Below are positions 28,098 through 37,361 of a DNA stretch of 64,000 bases, piece by piece. Below the pieces are notes generated by a model. The model did not search any database and was not told the DNA's origin. It saw only the letters and a list, made by a program, of their open reading frames with translations. The stretch lies in contig NZ_VLTK01000015.1 in NCBI RefSeq assembly GCF_007558825.1, positions 1 through 64,000 of the forward strand. Reading direction: 5' to 3'. The position numbers and the translations under genes were made by a program. This DNA is from Brevibacterium aurantiacum. GTDB taxonomy: Bacteria; Actinomycetota; Actinomycetes; Actinomycetales; Brevibacteriaceae. Positions within the stretch are counted from its first letter, which is position 1. Each line of letters begins with the position of its first letter.

Positions 28098-28550
28098 ATG
28101 AGCACAACATCGATCCCGGCTCCGCGCACCGGCTACTCGCGCCACAAATCAACACGTTCGAAGTTCGAGATGTTCGCATGGCTGTTCATGCGCATCTCCG
28201 GCGTCGTCCTCGTCATCCTCATCTTCGGCCACCTCTTCGTGAACCTGTGGGCCGGAGAAGGCGTCCAGGCCATCGACTTCGGGTTCGTGGCCGGCAAATG
28301 GGCCAGCCCGTTCTGGCAGATCTGGGATCTGCTGATGCTGTGGCTGGCAATGCTGCACGGCACCAACGGCCTGCGCACCATCATCATGGACTATGCCGAG
28401 AAGCCCGGCACCCGCATGGCCCTGCAGATGATCCTCTACATCGCTTCGATCATCGTCATCGTGCTCGGCACGCTCGTCATCTTCACATTCGATCCCTGCC
28501 CGGCCGGAGCCGACCCCGCATTGCTGGCGTCGTTCTGCTCGGCCGCATAG
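28098..28550 (+). CDS. sdhD: Succinate dehydrogenase membrane anchor subunit
   Basis: 150 residues with three membrane helices. RISGVVLVILIFGHLFVNL supplies the haem-ligand histidine region and LHGTNGLRTIIMDY the second block. It starts one base after the sdhC stop, so translation is coupled. With SdhC it forms the quinone site of complex II. Confidence 0.95.
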   Translation: MSTTSIPAPRTGYSRHKSTRSKFEMFAWLFMRISGVVLVILIFGHLFVNLWAGEGVQAIDFGFVAGKWASPFWQIWDLLMLWLAMLHGTNGLRTIIMDYAEKPGTRMALQMILYIASIIVIVLGTLVIFTFDPCPAGADPALLASFCSAA

Positions 28551-28560
28551 AAGGAGAAAC

Positions 28561-30321
28561 ATGCAGGTACATCAATACGACGTCATCATCGTCGGTGCCG
28601 GTGGCGCCGGGATGCGTGCAGCGATCGAATCGGGCCAGCGTGCCCGGACCGCAGTCCTGACCAAGCTCTACCCCACGCGTTCGCACACCGGTGCGGCCCA
28701 GGGCGGCATGTGCGCCGCACTGGCGAATGTGGAAGAGGACAACTGGGAGTGGCACACCTTCGACACCGTCAAGGGCGGTGACTACCTGGTCGACCAGGAT
28801 GCCGCCGAGGTCATGGCCAAGGAAGCCATCGACGCGGTCCTCGATCTCGAGAAGATGGGGCTGCCCTTCAACAGGACACCCGAAGGCAAGATCGATCAGC
28901 GTCGCTTCGGTGGTCACACCCGTGACCACGGCAAGTCCCCGGTCCGTCGCTCCTGCTACGCGGCCGACCGCACCGGTCACATGATCCTCCAGACTCTGTA
29001 CCAGAACTGCGTCAAGCACGGTGTCGAGTTCTACAACGAGTTCTACGTCCTCGACCTGGCCATGACCGAGGTCGACGGAGTCCGCCGTCCGGCGGGCGTC
29101 GTCGCCTACGAACTGGCCACCGGCGAGATCCACCTGTTCCAGGCAAAGTCGGTCGTCTTCGCAACCGGCGGCGTGGGCAAGGTATTCAAGACCACCTCGA
29201 ACGCACACACCCTGACCGGGGACGGCATGGCTGTGGCCTACAACCGGGGCATCCCGCTCGAGGACATGGAATTCTTCCAGTTCCACCCGACCGGCCTGGC
29301 CGGTCTGGGCATCCTGCTCTCCGAGGCGGCCCGCGGCGAGGGCGCGATCCTGCGCAACTCCGATGGTGAGCGCTTCATGGAACGCTACGCCCCGACGATC
29401 AAGGACCTCGCTCCTCGTGACATCGTGGCCCGTTCCATGGCCAATGAGGTGCGCGAAGGCCGCGGCTGCGGTCCGAACAAGGACTACGTCCTGCTCGACC
29501 TCACCCACCTCGAGCCCGCGCACATCGATGCGAAGCTGCCCGACATCACCGAGTTCGCCCGCACCTACCTCGGCGTGGAGCCCTACACGGAGCCTGTGCC
29601 GGTCTTCCCGACCGCGCACTACGCCATGGGCGGCATTCCGACCAATGTCGGCGCCGAGGTGCTCGCTGACAACGACAACGTCATCCCCGGCCTCTACGCC
29701 GCCGGTGAGGTTGCCTGTGTGTCCGTCCACGGTTCGAACCGCCTGGGTACGAACTCGCTGCTCGACATCAACGTCTTCGGCAAGCGCGCCGGCATCGCCG
29801 CCGCGGAATATGCGAAGACCGCTGACTTCGTTGAGCTGCCGGAAGGTGCCGAGGGCGATACGGTCGCACTCCTCGAGAAGATGCGGACCTCCGACGGCAC
29901 CGAGCGCATCGGCGCCATCCGCAAGGATCTGCAGGAGCTCATGGACGCCAACGTCCAGGTATTCCGCACTGACGAGACTCTGCGCGAAGCGCTCGACGAG
30001 ATCGCGAAACTGCGTGAACGTTACAACAACGTCGGCATTCAGGACCGCGGCAAGCGCTTCAACCTCGACCTCCTCGAGGCCGTCGAGCTGAACTTCCTGC
30101 TCGAACTCGCCGAGGTCATCTCCGTCGCCGCCATCCACCGTAAGGAATCACGCGGTGGGCACTTCCGAGAAGACTTTCCGGATCGTGACGACGAGGGATT
30201 CATGCACCACACGATGACGTACCTCGATCCTGATTCCGAGACCGACGGCATCAAGGGCATGCGTCTGGAGACGAAGCCCGTCATCGTCACCCGTTACCAG
30301 CCGATGGAGCGTAAGTACTGA
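28561..30321 (+). CDS. sdhA: Succinate dehydrogenase flavoprotein subunit
   Basis: 586 residues, normal length. FAD fold VIIVGAGGAGMRAAIESG; covalent-flavin region SHTGAAQGGMCAAL; active-site block GGHTRDHGKSPVRRSCYAADRTGHMI; HPTGL and the capping-domain arginine block near IVARSMANEVREGRG. Oxidises succinate to fumarate. It starts after AGAAGGAGAAAC; the stop overlaps the sdhB start by one base. Confidence 0.98.
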   Translation: MQVHQYDVIIVGAGGAGMRAAIESGQRARTAVLTKLYPTRSHTGAAQGGMCAALANVEEDNWEWHTFDTVKGGDYLVDQDAAEVMAKEAIDAVLDLEKMGLPFNRTPEGKIDQRRFGGHTRDHGKSPVRRSCYAADRTGHMILQTLYQNCVKHGVEFYNEFYVLDLAMTEVDGVRRPAGVVAYELATGEIHLFQAKSVVFATGGVGKVFKTTSNAHTLTGDGMAVAYNRGIPLEDMEFFQFHPTGLAGLGILLSEAARGEGAILRNSDGERFMERYAPTIKDLAPRDIVARSMANEVREGRGCGPNKDYVLLDLTHLEPAHIDAKLPDITEFARTYLGVEPYTEPVPVFPTAHYAMGGIPTNVGAEVLADNDNVIPGLYAAGEVACVSVHGSNRLGTNSLLDINVFGKRAGIAAAEYAKTADFVELPEGAEGDTVALLEKMRTSDGTERIGAIRKDLQELMDANVQVFRTDETLREALDEIAKLRERYNNVGIQDRGKRFNLDLLEAVELNFLLELAEVISVAAIHRKESRGGHFREDFPDRDDEGFMHHTMTYLDPDSETDGIKGMRLETKPVIVTRYQPMERKY

Positions 30322-31118
30322 TGAGCACCGATACCTCAACCGAAACCCCGGAGCCGGCCTCGAAGATCGACCTGCCCGACCATGTGGCCGGCGACAGCGG
30401 TTCGATCCCGTCGTTCGACTGCACCTTCCAGATCGCACGCTTCGATCCCGAACAGGACGAAGAGGCGCACTGGGAGGAGTACAAGGTCACCATGTACGGC
30501 ACCGACCGTGTCCTGGACGCCCTGCACAAGATCAAGTGGGAGGAGGACGGTTCGCTGTCCTTCCGCCGTTCCTGTGCCCACGGCGTGTGCGGCTCCGATG
30601 CCATGCGCATCAACGGCCGCAACCGTTTGGCCTGCAAGACCCTGTTGAAGGATCTGGACACGTCCAAGACGATCACCGTCGAGGCGATCAAGGGTCTGCC
30701 TCTGGAAAAGGATCTCATCGTCGACATGGAGCCCTTCTTCCAGTCGTACCGTGAGGTCATGCCGTTCCTCATCACGTCCGGTCACGAGCCGACGCGTGAG
30801 CGTCTGCAGTCGGCCGAGCAGCGTGAGGCATTCGACGACACCACGAAGTGCATTCTCTGCGCCGCGTGCACCTCGTCGTGCCCCGTGTTCTGGACCGATG
30901 GCCAGTACTTCGGGCCGGCAGCCATCGTCAACGCGCACCGCTTCATCTTCGATTCGCGTGACGAAGGCGGAGACATGCGCCTGGAGATCCTCAACGACAA
31001 GGAAGGTGTGTGGCGTTGCCGCACCACCTTCAACTGCACCGAGGCCTGCCCTCGTGGCATCGAAATCACCAAGGCCATCGCCGAGGTGAAGCAGGCAGTC
31101 CTGCAGCGCGCATTCTGA
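30321..31118 (+). CDS. sdhB: Succinate dehydrogenase iron-sulfur subunit
   Basis: 265 residues. Three clusters are visible: the [2Fe-2S] set CAHGVCGSDAM...C, the [4Fe-4S] CILCAACTSSCP, and the [3Fe-4S] C-x5-C...C-P motif in TTFNCTEACPRGIEITKAI. It carries electrons from SdhA to the quinone site. Last gene of the operon, followed by an intrinsic terminator. Confidence 0.98.
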   Translation: MSTDTSTETPEPASKIDLPDHVAGDSGSIPSFDCTFQIARFDPEQDEEAHWEEYKVTMYGTDRVLDALHKIKWEEDGSLSFRRSCAHGVCGSDAMRINGRNRLACKTLLKDLDTSKTITVEAIKGLPLEKDLIVDMEPFFQSYREVMPFLITSGHEPTRERLQSAEQREAFDDTTKCILCAACTSSCPVFWTDGQYFGPAAIVNAHRFIFDSRDEGGDMRLEILNDKEGVWRCRTTFNCTEACPRGIEITKAIAEVKQAVLQRAF

Positions 31119-31139
31119 TCTGAACTTCTGAATCGCCGA

Positions 31140-31173
31140 GGCGGTCGTGCACTTTTCGTGCACGGCCGCCTTT
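31140..31173 (+). terminator. Intrinsic terminator of the sdh operon
   Basis: Thirteen-base arms GGCGGTCGTGCAC and GTGCACGGCCGCC with one G-T wobble and a TTTTC loop, followed by TTTC, 22 bases after the sdhB stop. Confidence 0.8.
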
Positions 31174-31195
31174 CGCGTCCCCGCGGGGGTTGAGT

Positions 31196-31294
31196 GGTGT
31201 GGGCGCCCTGGGTGTGGGCGCCCTGGGTGTGGGCGCCCAGGGTGTGTGCGCCCTGGGTGTGGGCGCCCAGGGGTGTGTGCGTGTGGGCGCCTGG
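31196..31294. repeat. 15-bp tandem repeats
   Basis: About five copies of GGGTGTGGGCGCCCT, then a partly degenerate copy, between sdhB and the carboxypeptidase gene. The unit is a multiple of three, so a frame stays open through it, but the frame also runs through the terminator and is not taken as a gene. Confidence 0.8.
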
Positions 31295-31428
31295 GTGACT
31301 TGGCCAGCCTGAGTCAGATTAGACAGGTTTGAACCAGCTCAGTCTGACTTCGACTGTCGAAATGCTGTGCTCAATCGCACGAGAGTCCCTGAGGACGACT
31401 GCTCCTTCACCGTCGTAGACTTGTACGC

Positions 31429-32682
31429 ATGCTTTCTACCCGCTCTTCCTCTGCGTCGCTGACGACAACTGCCTCGCATTCGTTCGGCGTGGGAGTGCGC
31501 CTCATCATCAGCGCCATGCTCGCATTGCTGCTGATCGGGGCGCAGCTGGTCCTCTCCCCCGGCACCTCGCACGGTGTGGGCCAACCGGGTGAGAAGCAGG
31601 AGAAGGTCTACGAAACACCGGCGGACCTCGGCGATGAAGCGAAGCCGCCGCAGCCGGTGGGCACGTCGTGGCTGGTGGGTGACCTCGACACGGGTGAAGT
31701 TCAGGCGGCGCACGATATCGACAAGAAGCACGCACCCGCCTCGACGATCAAGCTGCTGACCGCGCTAGCTCTTGTCGACGTGCTCGACGATCCCAAACAG
31801 AAGGTCGAGGCAGAGTTCGAGGACATGGAGATCGACGGCACGAAGGTCGGTCTCATGCAGAAGAACGAATACACCGTCGACCTGCTCTTCCACGCGATGC
31901 TGATGTCGAGTGCCAATGATGCCGCCAACGCCCTCGGTCGGGCCGCCGGCGGCCAGGAGAAGGCCGTGGCACTCATGAACAAGAAGGCCGAAGAGCTGGG
32001 GATGACGAACACTCACGCAGCCAACACCTCAGGCCTCGACGACACGAAACAGCACATGACGGCCTCAGACATGATGAAGCTGGCGTGGGCGGTGTGCGAG
32101 AACGATTACCTGATGGACGTCATCAGCACCGAGACGTACAAATTCCCGGGTGGCAAGAACCCGGATACTAAGGAGAAGTTCAAGGGCTACGAAATTCAGA
32201 ACCATACGAAGATCGTCGGCCAGATCGACGGTGGGTTGGGCCTGAAGAACGGATTCACTCGCCAGGCCAAGGGTGCCTATATCGCCGTTGCCGAACGCGA
32301 CGGGCATCGTGTGGTTTCGACGATGCTAGGCATCGACAACAACTCCCGCCAAGCCGCGGTCGACCTGCTCGAATGGGACTTCGCCCAGAAGGACCCGAAG
32401 TCTCTTCAGACCGTCCCTGTCGGCCAGTCGATGACGCCCAGTGCCGATGCGACTGCTTCGGAGAGCGGCAGTGATGCCAGCGGCGCCGACGCCGCTTCGG
32501 TCGGCACCGAGATGGACTCAGGCGATGGTGGCGAGGCGACTGAGTCCAAGGCCTCGGCGAAGATCCTCGGCGTCTCGAATGAAACTCTGCTTCCCGTCGG
32601 AATGCTGGTCGTTGCGGCTGCGCTTCTGATCACCGCGCTCATCATCTTGCTGAGTCTGCGTCGCGGCAAGACCTTCCGCTGA
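31429..32682 (+). CDS. D-alanyl-D-alanine carboxypeptidase (PBP5-like, S11)
   Basis: 417 residues: an N-terminal hydrophobic segment near residues 24-44, a serine peptidase S11 domain, an S/A/D-rich stalk and a C-terminal transmembrane anchor with a basic end. Catalytic motifs are PASTIKLL (SxxK) and SSANDAAN (SxN). The third motif, KTG in the family, reads KNG here (GGLGLKNGFTRQA). Predicted to trim the terminal D-alanine of peptidoglycan stem peptides outside the cell. Confidence 0.9.
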   Translation: MLSTRSSSASLTTTASHSFGVGVRLIISAMLALLLIGAQLVLSPGTSHGVGQPGEKQEKVYETPADLGDEAKPPQPVGTSWLVGDLDTGEVQAAHDIDKKHAPASTIKLLTALALVDVLDDPKQKVEAEFEDMEIDGTKVGLMQKNEYTVDLLFHAMLMSSANDAANALGRAAGGQEKAVALMNKKAEELGMTNTHAANTSGLDDTKQHMTASDMMKLAWAVCENDYLMDVISTETYKFPGGKNPDTKEKFKGYEIQNHTKIVGQIDGGLGLKNGFTRQAKGAYIAVAERDGHRVVSTMLGIDNNSRQAAVDLLEWDFAQKDPKSLQTVPVGQSMTPSADATASESGSDASGADAASVGTEMDSGDGGEATESKASAKILGVSNETLLPVGMLVVAAALLITALIILLSLRRGKTFR

Positions 32683-32694
32683 TCAACCACTGTT

Positions 32695-32723
32695 TTGACT
32701 TCTCGTTTCCGATGCGGTTAAGC
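32695..32723 (+). promoter_or_regulatory. Sigma-70-type promoter for the 54-residue gene
   Basis: -35 TTGACT (32695-32700) and -10 TTAAGC (32718-32723) with a 17-base spacer, 12 bases after the carboxypeptidase stop. The next gene begins about 320 bases downstream, so the leader would be long. Confidence 0.6.
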
Positions 32724-33046
32724 TGATGTCTTGCGTTCGGAGTCGTCCGGCTTCATTGAACCATCTGATCCGCTGAGCACGATGACACGTCGCTCATGAG
32801 TGAGAATTCAGATCCAGGTTCGACATTGCAAATGATTCGCCACGGACACTGTCTCACTTCGAATCGCAGATCCCCCACCGTGAAGGATCAACCCACACCA
32901 CGGTGACATTTCAGCGGGCCAGCATCCGATTCGCTCCGATACTCGGCCAGCACCTCGGCGACCGCCCCGTCGCCACCACGAAAACAATGAGAACGACATG
33001 CGTTGATGCATGCCGTTCGACGAAGTAGCTAAGAAAGGAGGGAACG
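32724..33046 (+). other. Long untranslated leader
   Basis: 323 bases between the promoter and the small gene. A 36-codon frame begins at 32796 but has no ribosome-binding site. An imperfect hairpin (GAACGACATGC and GCATGCCGTTC, 32991-33018) sits just before the strong AAGGAGG site and could control access to it. No known riboswitch recognised. Confidence 0.45.
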
Positions 33047-33211
33047 ATGACTCAGTTCCCACAGTGGGTCCAGCGTGCCATTGAGCATGCAGGACTGATT
33101 GATCCGAAGATCAGCACCCGCAACGGCAAAGTCACGATCAGTGACATCACCGGCCGCGTCGTGCTGTTCACCGGTTCATCGCTGCGTGAGATCACGCCGC
33201 TGGCGGCCTGA
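33047..33211 (+). CDS. 54-residue hypothetical protein
   Basis: Starts at ATG 33047 behind AAGAAAGGAGGGAACG, one of the strongest ribosome-binding sites in the window. Sequence begins MTQFPQWVQRAIEHAGLIDP and ends SSLREITPLAA. An amphipathic N-terminal helix precedes a strand-rich segment with ITGRVVLFTG. No signal peptide or membrane segment. It has its own promoter and intrinsic terminator, which supports a real small gene. Function unknown. Confidence 0.75.
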   Translation: MTQFPQWVQRAIEHAGLIDPKISTRNGKVTISDITGRVVLFTGSSLREITPLAA

Positions 33212-33286
33212 TCGCCGCCGTCTGTCGGGTTTTCCTTCGCACTGCTGGGTTTTAAGCAGAGCGAGAACCACGACAGTCTGAGCTCT

Positions 33287-33333
33287 GCCCGACATTTCGC
33301 AGGTTTCACCTGCAGGAATGTCGGGCATTTTCA
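33287..33333 (+). terminator. Intrinsic terminator of the 54-residue gene
   Basis: Arms GCCCGACATT...CAGGT (33287-33304) and ACCTG...AATGTCGGGC (33308-33326), followed by ATTTTCATT. Confidence 0.75.
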
Positions 33334-33426
33334 TTCTCCGCCCATTGCCCCTCGCCCACGCCGGTCAGCTACCATATATGCCTTGTAGGGTGATAACTCC
33401 ATGCATTCTGTCCGAAAGGACGACCA

Positions 33427-34542
33427 TTGCAGCAGAACTCACGACACCAGCTATCGTTTCTGGCCAGACGTCCCGAAGTCGTCACCGACATTCTTCAGGT
33501 CGTCAAGACGGTGATCGCGGCCACCGGCGCCTGGTGGCTGTCTGATAGCGTCCTGAACTCCCAGATGCCGTTCCTGGCTCCGTGGGCGGCGCTGCTGACA
33601 GTCCATGCCACCGTCCACCGCTCGCTGTCTCGCGGAGCGCAGTCGACGATCGCCTCAACCCTCGGTGTTGCCTTGTCCTTCGTCATCGGCAACTACCTGG
33701 GGGTGAGCATCTGGACTTTTGCTCTCGCGCTCCTGGTCGGCCTCACTGCTGCGCGGCTGCCGTGGATCCGCGATGAAGGTATTGCGATTGCAACAACCGG
33801 AATCTTCGTCCTCGGCAGCGGCTTCGACAGTCAGCAGCCCTTTCTCGGGGAGCGGATCTTGGAGCTCTGCGTCGGCGTCGCCGTCGGCATCGTCGTCAAC
33901 CTCCTGGTGATTCCGCCTCTGCGCGATCAACAGGCAGCTCGCTATGTCGACAGCATCAACCGTCGCATGGGCGACATGTTGGTCGACATGGCAGATGAAC
34001 TGGATGACGGCTGGGACACAGCCGATGCCGATGATTGGTTCGAGGAGACCGAATCGATGAGCCACGAGTTGAGCTCGGCATGGCAGTCGGTCAGATTCGC
34101 TCGTGAGAGCCAGAGGGCAAACCCGCGTTATCGTGTTCGCCGGAGACGCAACCCATCCGGTGAAGCCCACGATTCGGTGTCATCGGCAGAGGAGACTAAC
34201 TACGAGAACATCCTGCAGCGGGTGGAAGAAGGCATCTCGCATCTGCGTCACCTGACCCGGACCCTACGTGAGGGCTCATATGCAAGGGGTGAATGGGACA
34301 CTCACTTCCGCGAACAGTGGACCTCCATCGTCCGGGACGCAGGACGGGCGATTGCCGACCCCGATGCGGAGGTCGAACCGGTCTTCAAGCGGCTCGAACA
34401 GTTGTCGGTGAAAATGGCCAACGATGACGGCCTCCCCGAGCGTTCCTGGGCTCTCTACGGTTCGCTGATCGCAAGCATGCAGCATATCGCCGCCATCGTC
34501 GATGACGTCGCCTCGGCACGATCGGCGCGCGAATCTAGCTGA
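33427..34542 (+). CDS. FUSC/aromatic acid exporter family membrane protein
   Basis: 371 residues. The N-terminal half (about residues 20-165) has six hydrophobic segments with the motif FLAPWAALLTVHATVHRSLSRG found in FUSC/ArAE exporters; the C-terminal half is a long helical cytosolic domain. Possibly exports small aromatic or toxic compounds. TTG start with AAAGGA upstream. It overlaps the convergent oxidoreductase gene by eight bases. Confidence 0.85.
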   Translation: MQQNSRHQLSFLARRPEVVTDILQVVKTVIAATGAWWLSDSVLNSQMPFLAPWAALLTVHATVHRSLSRGAQSTIASTLGVALSFVIGNYLGVSIWTFALALLVGLTAARLPWIRDEGIAIATTGIFVLGSGFDSQQPFLGERILELCVGVAVGIVVNLLVIPPLRDQQAARYVDSINRRMGDMLVDMADELDDGWDTADADDWFEETESMSHELSSAWQSVRFARESQRANPRYRVRRRRNPSGEAHDSVSSAEETNYENILQRVEEGISHLRHLTRTLREGSYARGEWDTHFREQWTSIVRDAGRAIADPDAEVEPVFKRLEQLSVKMANDDGLPERSWALYGSLIASMQHIAAIVDDVASARSARESS

Positions 34543-36931
34543 CGCTGGAGGCTGCGGGCGCCTCGGCACTGTTCTGCACCGTGCTGGCCTCGGCCATGGT
34601 GGCCTCGACCACCTCGTCTCTGTCGTCAGCACGTGGCTCGAAGCGGACCATGACCGCCTTGAAGCCTGGTGTGTTCGACTCTCGTGCCACCAGGTCACGA
34701 TGGACGAGTGCATTGGCTTCGGGAAAGTACGCTGCCACGCAGCCCCGAGCAGTCGGGTAAGAGACCATTCGGAATTTCTCGGCCCGACGCTCCTCACCGT
34801 TGAAGACGGAGACGACATCGACGAGCTGTCTGTCCTCAACGCCCGCAGGTGCGAGATCAGCGGGGTTGATGAGTATTACGCGCCGGCCGCCGGAGATGCC
34901 CCGGTACCGATCGTCGAGCCCGTAGAACGTGGTGTTGTATTGATCGTGCGAGCGCATAGTCTGCAGAATGAGGTGGCCTTCAGGCGGAATCAGGTATTCG
35001 AGCTGGCGCGTGGTGAACTGTGCCCGACCTTCTTCTGTCGCGAACGAGCGCTCGTCCCGTGGAGGATTGGGCAGGACGAAGCCGTATTTGTCGCGGACAC
35101 GAGTGTTGAAATTCTCGGTTCCGGGGATGACTCTGGAGGCATGGTCGCGGATGACATCGTAGTCCTGCGCCATCGCCTTCCAGTCCACCACATGGTCGGG
35201 ACCGAAGACCGCCTCGGCGATTCTGGCAAGGAGGACAGGCTCCGCCAGCAGGTGGTCGGAGACCGGCTCTAAACGTCCCTGTGTCTTGCTGACCACGGAC
35301 ATGGAGTTCTCGACAGACAGGAACTGAGCTCCCCCGGGGTGCTTATCATCGCGGTCAGTGCGTCCCAGTGTGGGCAGGATGATCGAAGTCTTGCCGTGGA
35401 CGACATGTGAGCGGTTGGGTTTCGTCGAGATGTGTACCGTGAGTCCGGTCTGCTTGAGACCGGACTCCATCAATGCTGTGTCTGAATTCGCCATCGCCAG
35501 GTTTCCACCCAGCGCCATAAAGACATCGACATCGCCGCGTGCCATGGCCCGCATCGCCTCGGTGGAGTCGTAGCCATGTTCACGGGGCGCATCGATCCCG
35601 AACTCGGTGTCCAACAGGTGCAGGAACTCCTCTTTCGGCTTCTCCCAGACCCCGAACGTACGGTCACCTTGAACATTGGAGTGTCCCCGTACCGGGCACG
35701 CTCCTGCTCCCGGCTTGCCGAAGTTTCCCTGCAGGAGCAGCAGATTCACGATCTCCTTGATCGTGTCAACGGAGTGCGGCTGCTGTGTGATGCCCAATGC
35801 CCAGCAGAAGATCGTGGCCTTCGAGGTCGCCAGCATTCCGGCGACATGTTCAATCTCCGCGCGCTTGAGTCCAGTGGCGAGTTCGGTCTCGTCCCAATCG
35901 AGTTCCTCTCGTGCCTGCGCGTAGGAAGCGAAGCCCTCAGTTGATGAGTCGACGAAATCACGATCGACGACAGTGCCTGGAGCCTCAGCCTCCATCTTGA
36001 GCAGCAGATGCCCCAGGGCCTGGAACAGGGCCTGGTCTCCGCCGACCCGGATCTGGAGGAACTCATCACTGGTTCGCTCCCCGTCTGCCAGCAGTCCTTT
36101 CGGGGTCTGCGGATCTTTGAAGTTCAGGAGCCCGGCCTCCGGCAGCGGGTTCACCGCGACGACTTTGCCGCCGTTGCGTCGGCATTCAGCCAGGGATCCG
36201 AGCATGCGGGGGTGATTCGTTCCAGGGTTCTGTCCCACGACGAAGATGAGCTCAGCCTTGTTGAGATCTTCGAGGGACACGGTGCCCTTGCCGATCCCGA
36301 TTGTGGGACTCAGCGCCGAGCCGGAGGACTCGTGGCACATATTCGAGCAGTCGGGAAGGTTGTTCGTCCCGATGCTCCTGGCCAGGAGCTGGTAGAGGAA
36401 CGCCGTCTCATTGGGTGTGCGACCCGAGGTGTAGAAGACGGACCGGTCAGGCTCGGTGGCCCGAATGTGTTCACCGATGATCTCGAAGGCTTCGGACCAT
36501 TCGAGGGGCGAGTAGTGTGTCTCCCCCTCCCTGATGATCATCGGGTGGGTGATTCGACCCGACTGCCCCAGCCAATACTCGGTCTTCTTCTCGAGAACGG
36601 AGATCGGGTGCTGTGCCCACCATCCGGGCGTCGCCACACGTGTCGTGTTCTCCTCGGCAAGTGCCTTCGCGCCGTTTTCGCAGAATTCGATCTTCTTCCG
36701 ATCACCAGTGATCGATTCCGGCCAGGCGCAGCCGGGGCAGTCGACGCCGTCGGGCTGGTTGACTCGGAGCATCGACCGCACGGTCCGGCTGGCTCCACCC
36801 TGCTTGAGACCCCGTTCGAACGAGACCTCGACGGCCTTCAGACCCGCCGCCGCAGTCTTGGGTTCGGTCACCACCAGATCGGATTCGTCGATATCGTCGA
36901 ATTCGACTTTTCGCCCACGCACACGTGTCAT
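34535..36931 (-). CDS. FdhF/YdeP-family molybdopterin oxidoreductase
   Basis: 798 residues. A molybdopterin-dinucleotide oxidoreductase similar to the alpha subunit of formate dehydrogenase and to YdeP. It has a CPGCAWP cysteine pair near residue 65-68, the molybdopterin domains (SGRTPNETAFLYQLLAR, SNMCHESSGSALS, GQNPGTNHPRM) and a C-terminal dinucleotide-binding domain (MRSHDQYNTTFYGLDDRYRGI). The typical four-cysteine 4Fe-4S site appears reduced to two cysteines, as in YdeP. The substrate is not known; acid-resistance roles are proposed for YdeP. GAGGCG precedes the ATG. Confidence 0.88.
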   Translation of the reverse strand: MTRVRGRKVEFDDIDESDLVVTEPKTAAAGLKAVEVSFERGLKQGGASRTVRSMLRVNQPDGVDCPGCAWPESITGDRKKIEFCENGAKALAEENTTRVATPGWWAQHPISVLEKKTEYWLGQSGRITHPMIIREGETHYSPLEWSEAFEIIGEHIRATEPDRSVFYTSGRTPNETAFLYQLLARSIGTNNLPDCSNMCHESSGSALSPTIGIGKGTVSLEDLNKAELIFVVGQNPGTNHPRMLGSLAECRRNGGKVVAVNPLPEAGLLNFKDPQTPKGLLADGERTSDEFLQIRVGGDQALFQALGHLLLKMEAEAPGTVVDRDFVDSSTEGFASYAQAREELDWDETELATGLKRAEIEHVAGMLATSKATIFCWALGITQQPHSVDTIKEIVNLLLLQGNFGKPGAGACPVRGHSNVQGDRTFGVWEKPKEEFLHLLDTEFGIDAPREHGYDSTEAMRAMARGDVDVFMALGGNLAMANSDTALMESGLKQTGLTVHISTKPNRSHVVHGKTSIILPTLGRTDRDDKHPGGAQFLSVENSMSVVSKTQGRLEPVSDHLLAEPVLLARIAEAVFGPDHVVDWKAMAQDYDVIRDHASRVIPGTENFNTRVRDKYGFVLPNPPRDERSFATEEGRAQFTTRQLEYLIPPEGHLILQTMRSHDQYNTTFYGLDDRYRGISGGRRVILINPADLAPAGVEDRQLVDVVSVFNGEERRAEKFRMVSYPTARGCVAAYFPEANALVHRDLVARESNTPGFKAVMVRFEPRADDRDEVVEATMAEASTVQNSAEAPAASSVS

Positions 36932-37070
36932 GAAGATCGCCTCTGATCTTGAGATGGAATTGATATATCACACCCTATCCTGTTGTCCGTGGACTGCACA
37001 CTCCTGGATCTGGGAGTTGCCGGGCCGGTTCGCCAACTAAGGCGGTACGGGCCTGCGAAGAGGTGGACAC
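36932..37070. other. Chromosome-to-island junction
   Basis: Intergenic DNA between the oxidoreductase start and the first nrdF-tail copy. On the minus strand it holds the oxidoreductase promoter region, with an AT-rich TGATATATC box. Nothing else seen. Confidence 0.4.
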
Positions 37071-37155
37071 TCAGAAGTCCCAGTCGCCGTCTTCCGTGTT
37101 CTCGGCCTTGCCGACGACGTAGGAGGATCCAGATCCGGAGAAGAAGTCGTGGTTC
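37071..37155 (-). repeat. nrdF 3'-end fragment, attachment-site copy A
   Basis: On the minus strand this encodes the NrdF C-terminus, [20 protein letters not shown] plus EDGDWDF and stop. A tail ending DWDF is characteristic of class Ib ribonucleotide reductase small subunits. The rest of the gene is missing: an in-frame TAG lies just before the first codon. Copy B at 44151-44235 matches at 80 of 85 bases, with an uninterrupted 27-base identical core. Interpreted as the left attachment site of the remnant element. Confidence 0.85.
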
Positions 37156-37361
37156 TATCGACCGCGCTGGTGAGAGCCCCGTTCGCTGAATACCTGGAGA
37201 TGTTGGCCGGGGCCTGAAGGGGGCTGATTGTGGGTGTTCTGAGGTCACGTGTGCTCGTTTTGTGCTCATGTCTCCGGGGCCACCACACATGGACCGATAA
37301 CAACTTCACAACAGTGCTTTAGTCCCTCAGAATGTTCGCAAAACGCATGTAGTGTATTCTC
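37156..37361. other. Leader region of the remnant double-HTH gene
   Basis: No gene. The last 100 or so bases are closely similar to 44338-44441 in the prophage, including a shared CGCATGTAGTGTATTCTC stretch immediately before each ATG. TAGTGT could be a -10 element for a leaderless start. Confidence 0.45.

Noticed and set aside
28483..30138. 551-codon frame opposite sdhA
   Set aside because: Reverse-strand shadow; sdhA is unambiguous.
31147..31332. 61-codon frame with GRPGC repeats
   Set aside because: Begins inside the sdh terminator, has no ribosome-binding site, and the repeat pattern comes from the 15-base DNA repeat.
32796..32906. 36-codon frame in the leader of the 54-residue gene
   Set aside because: No ribosome-binding site and unremarkable composition.
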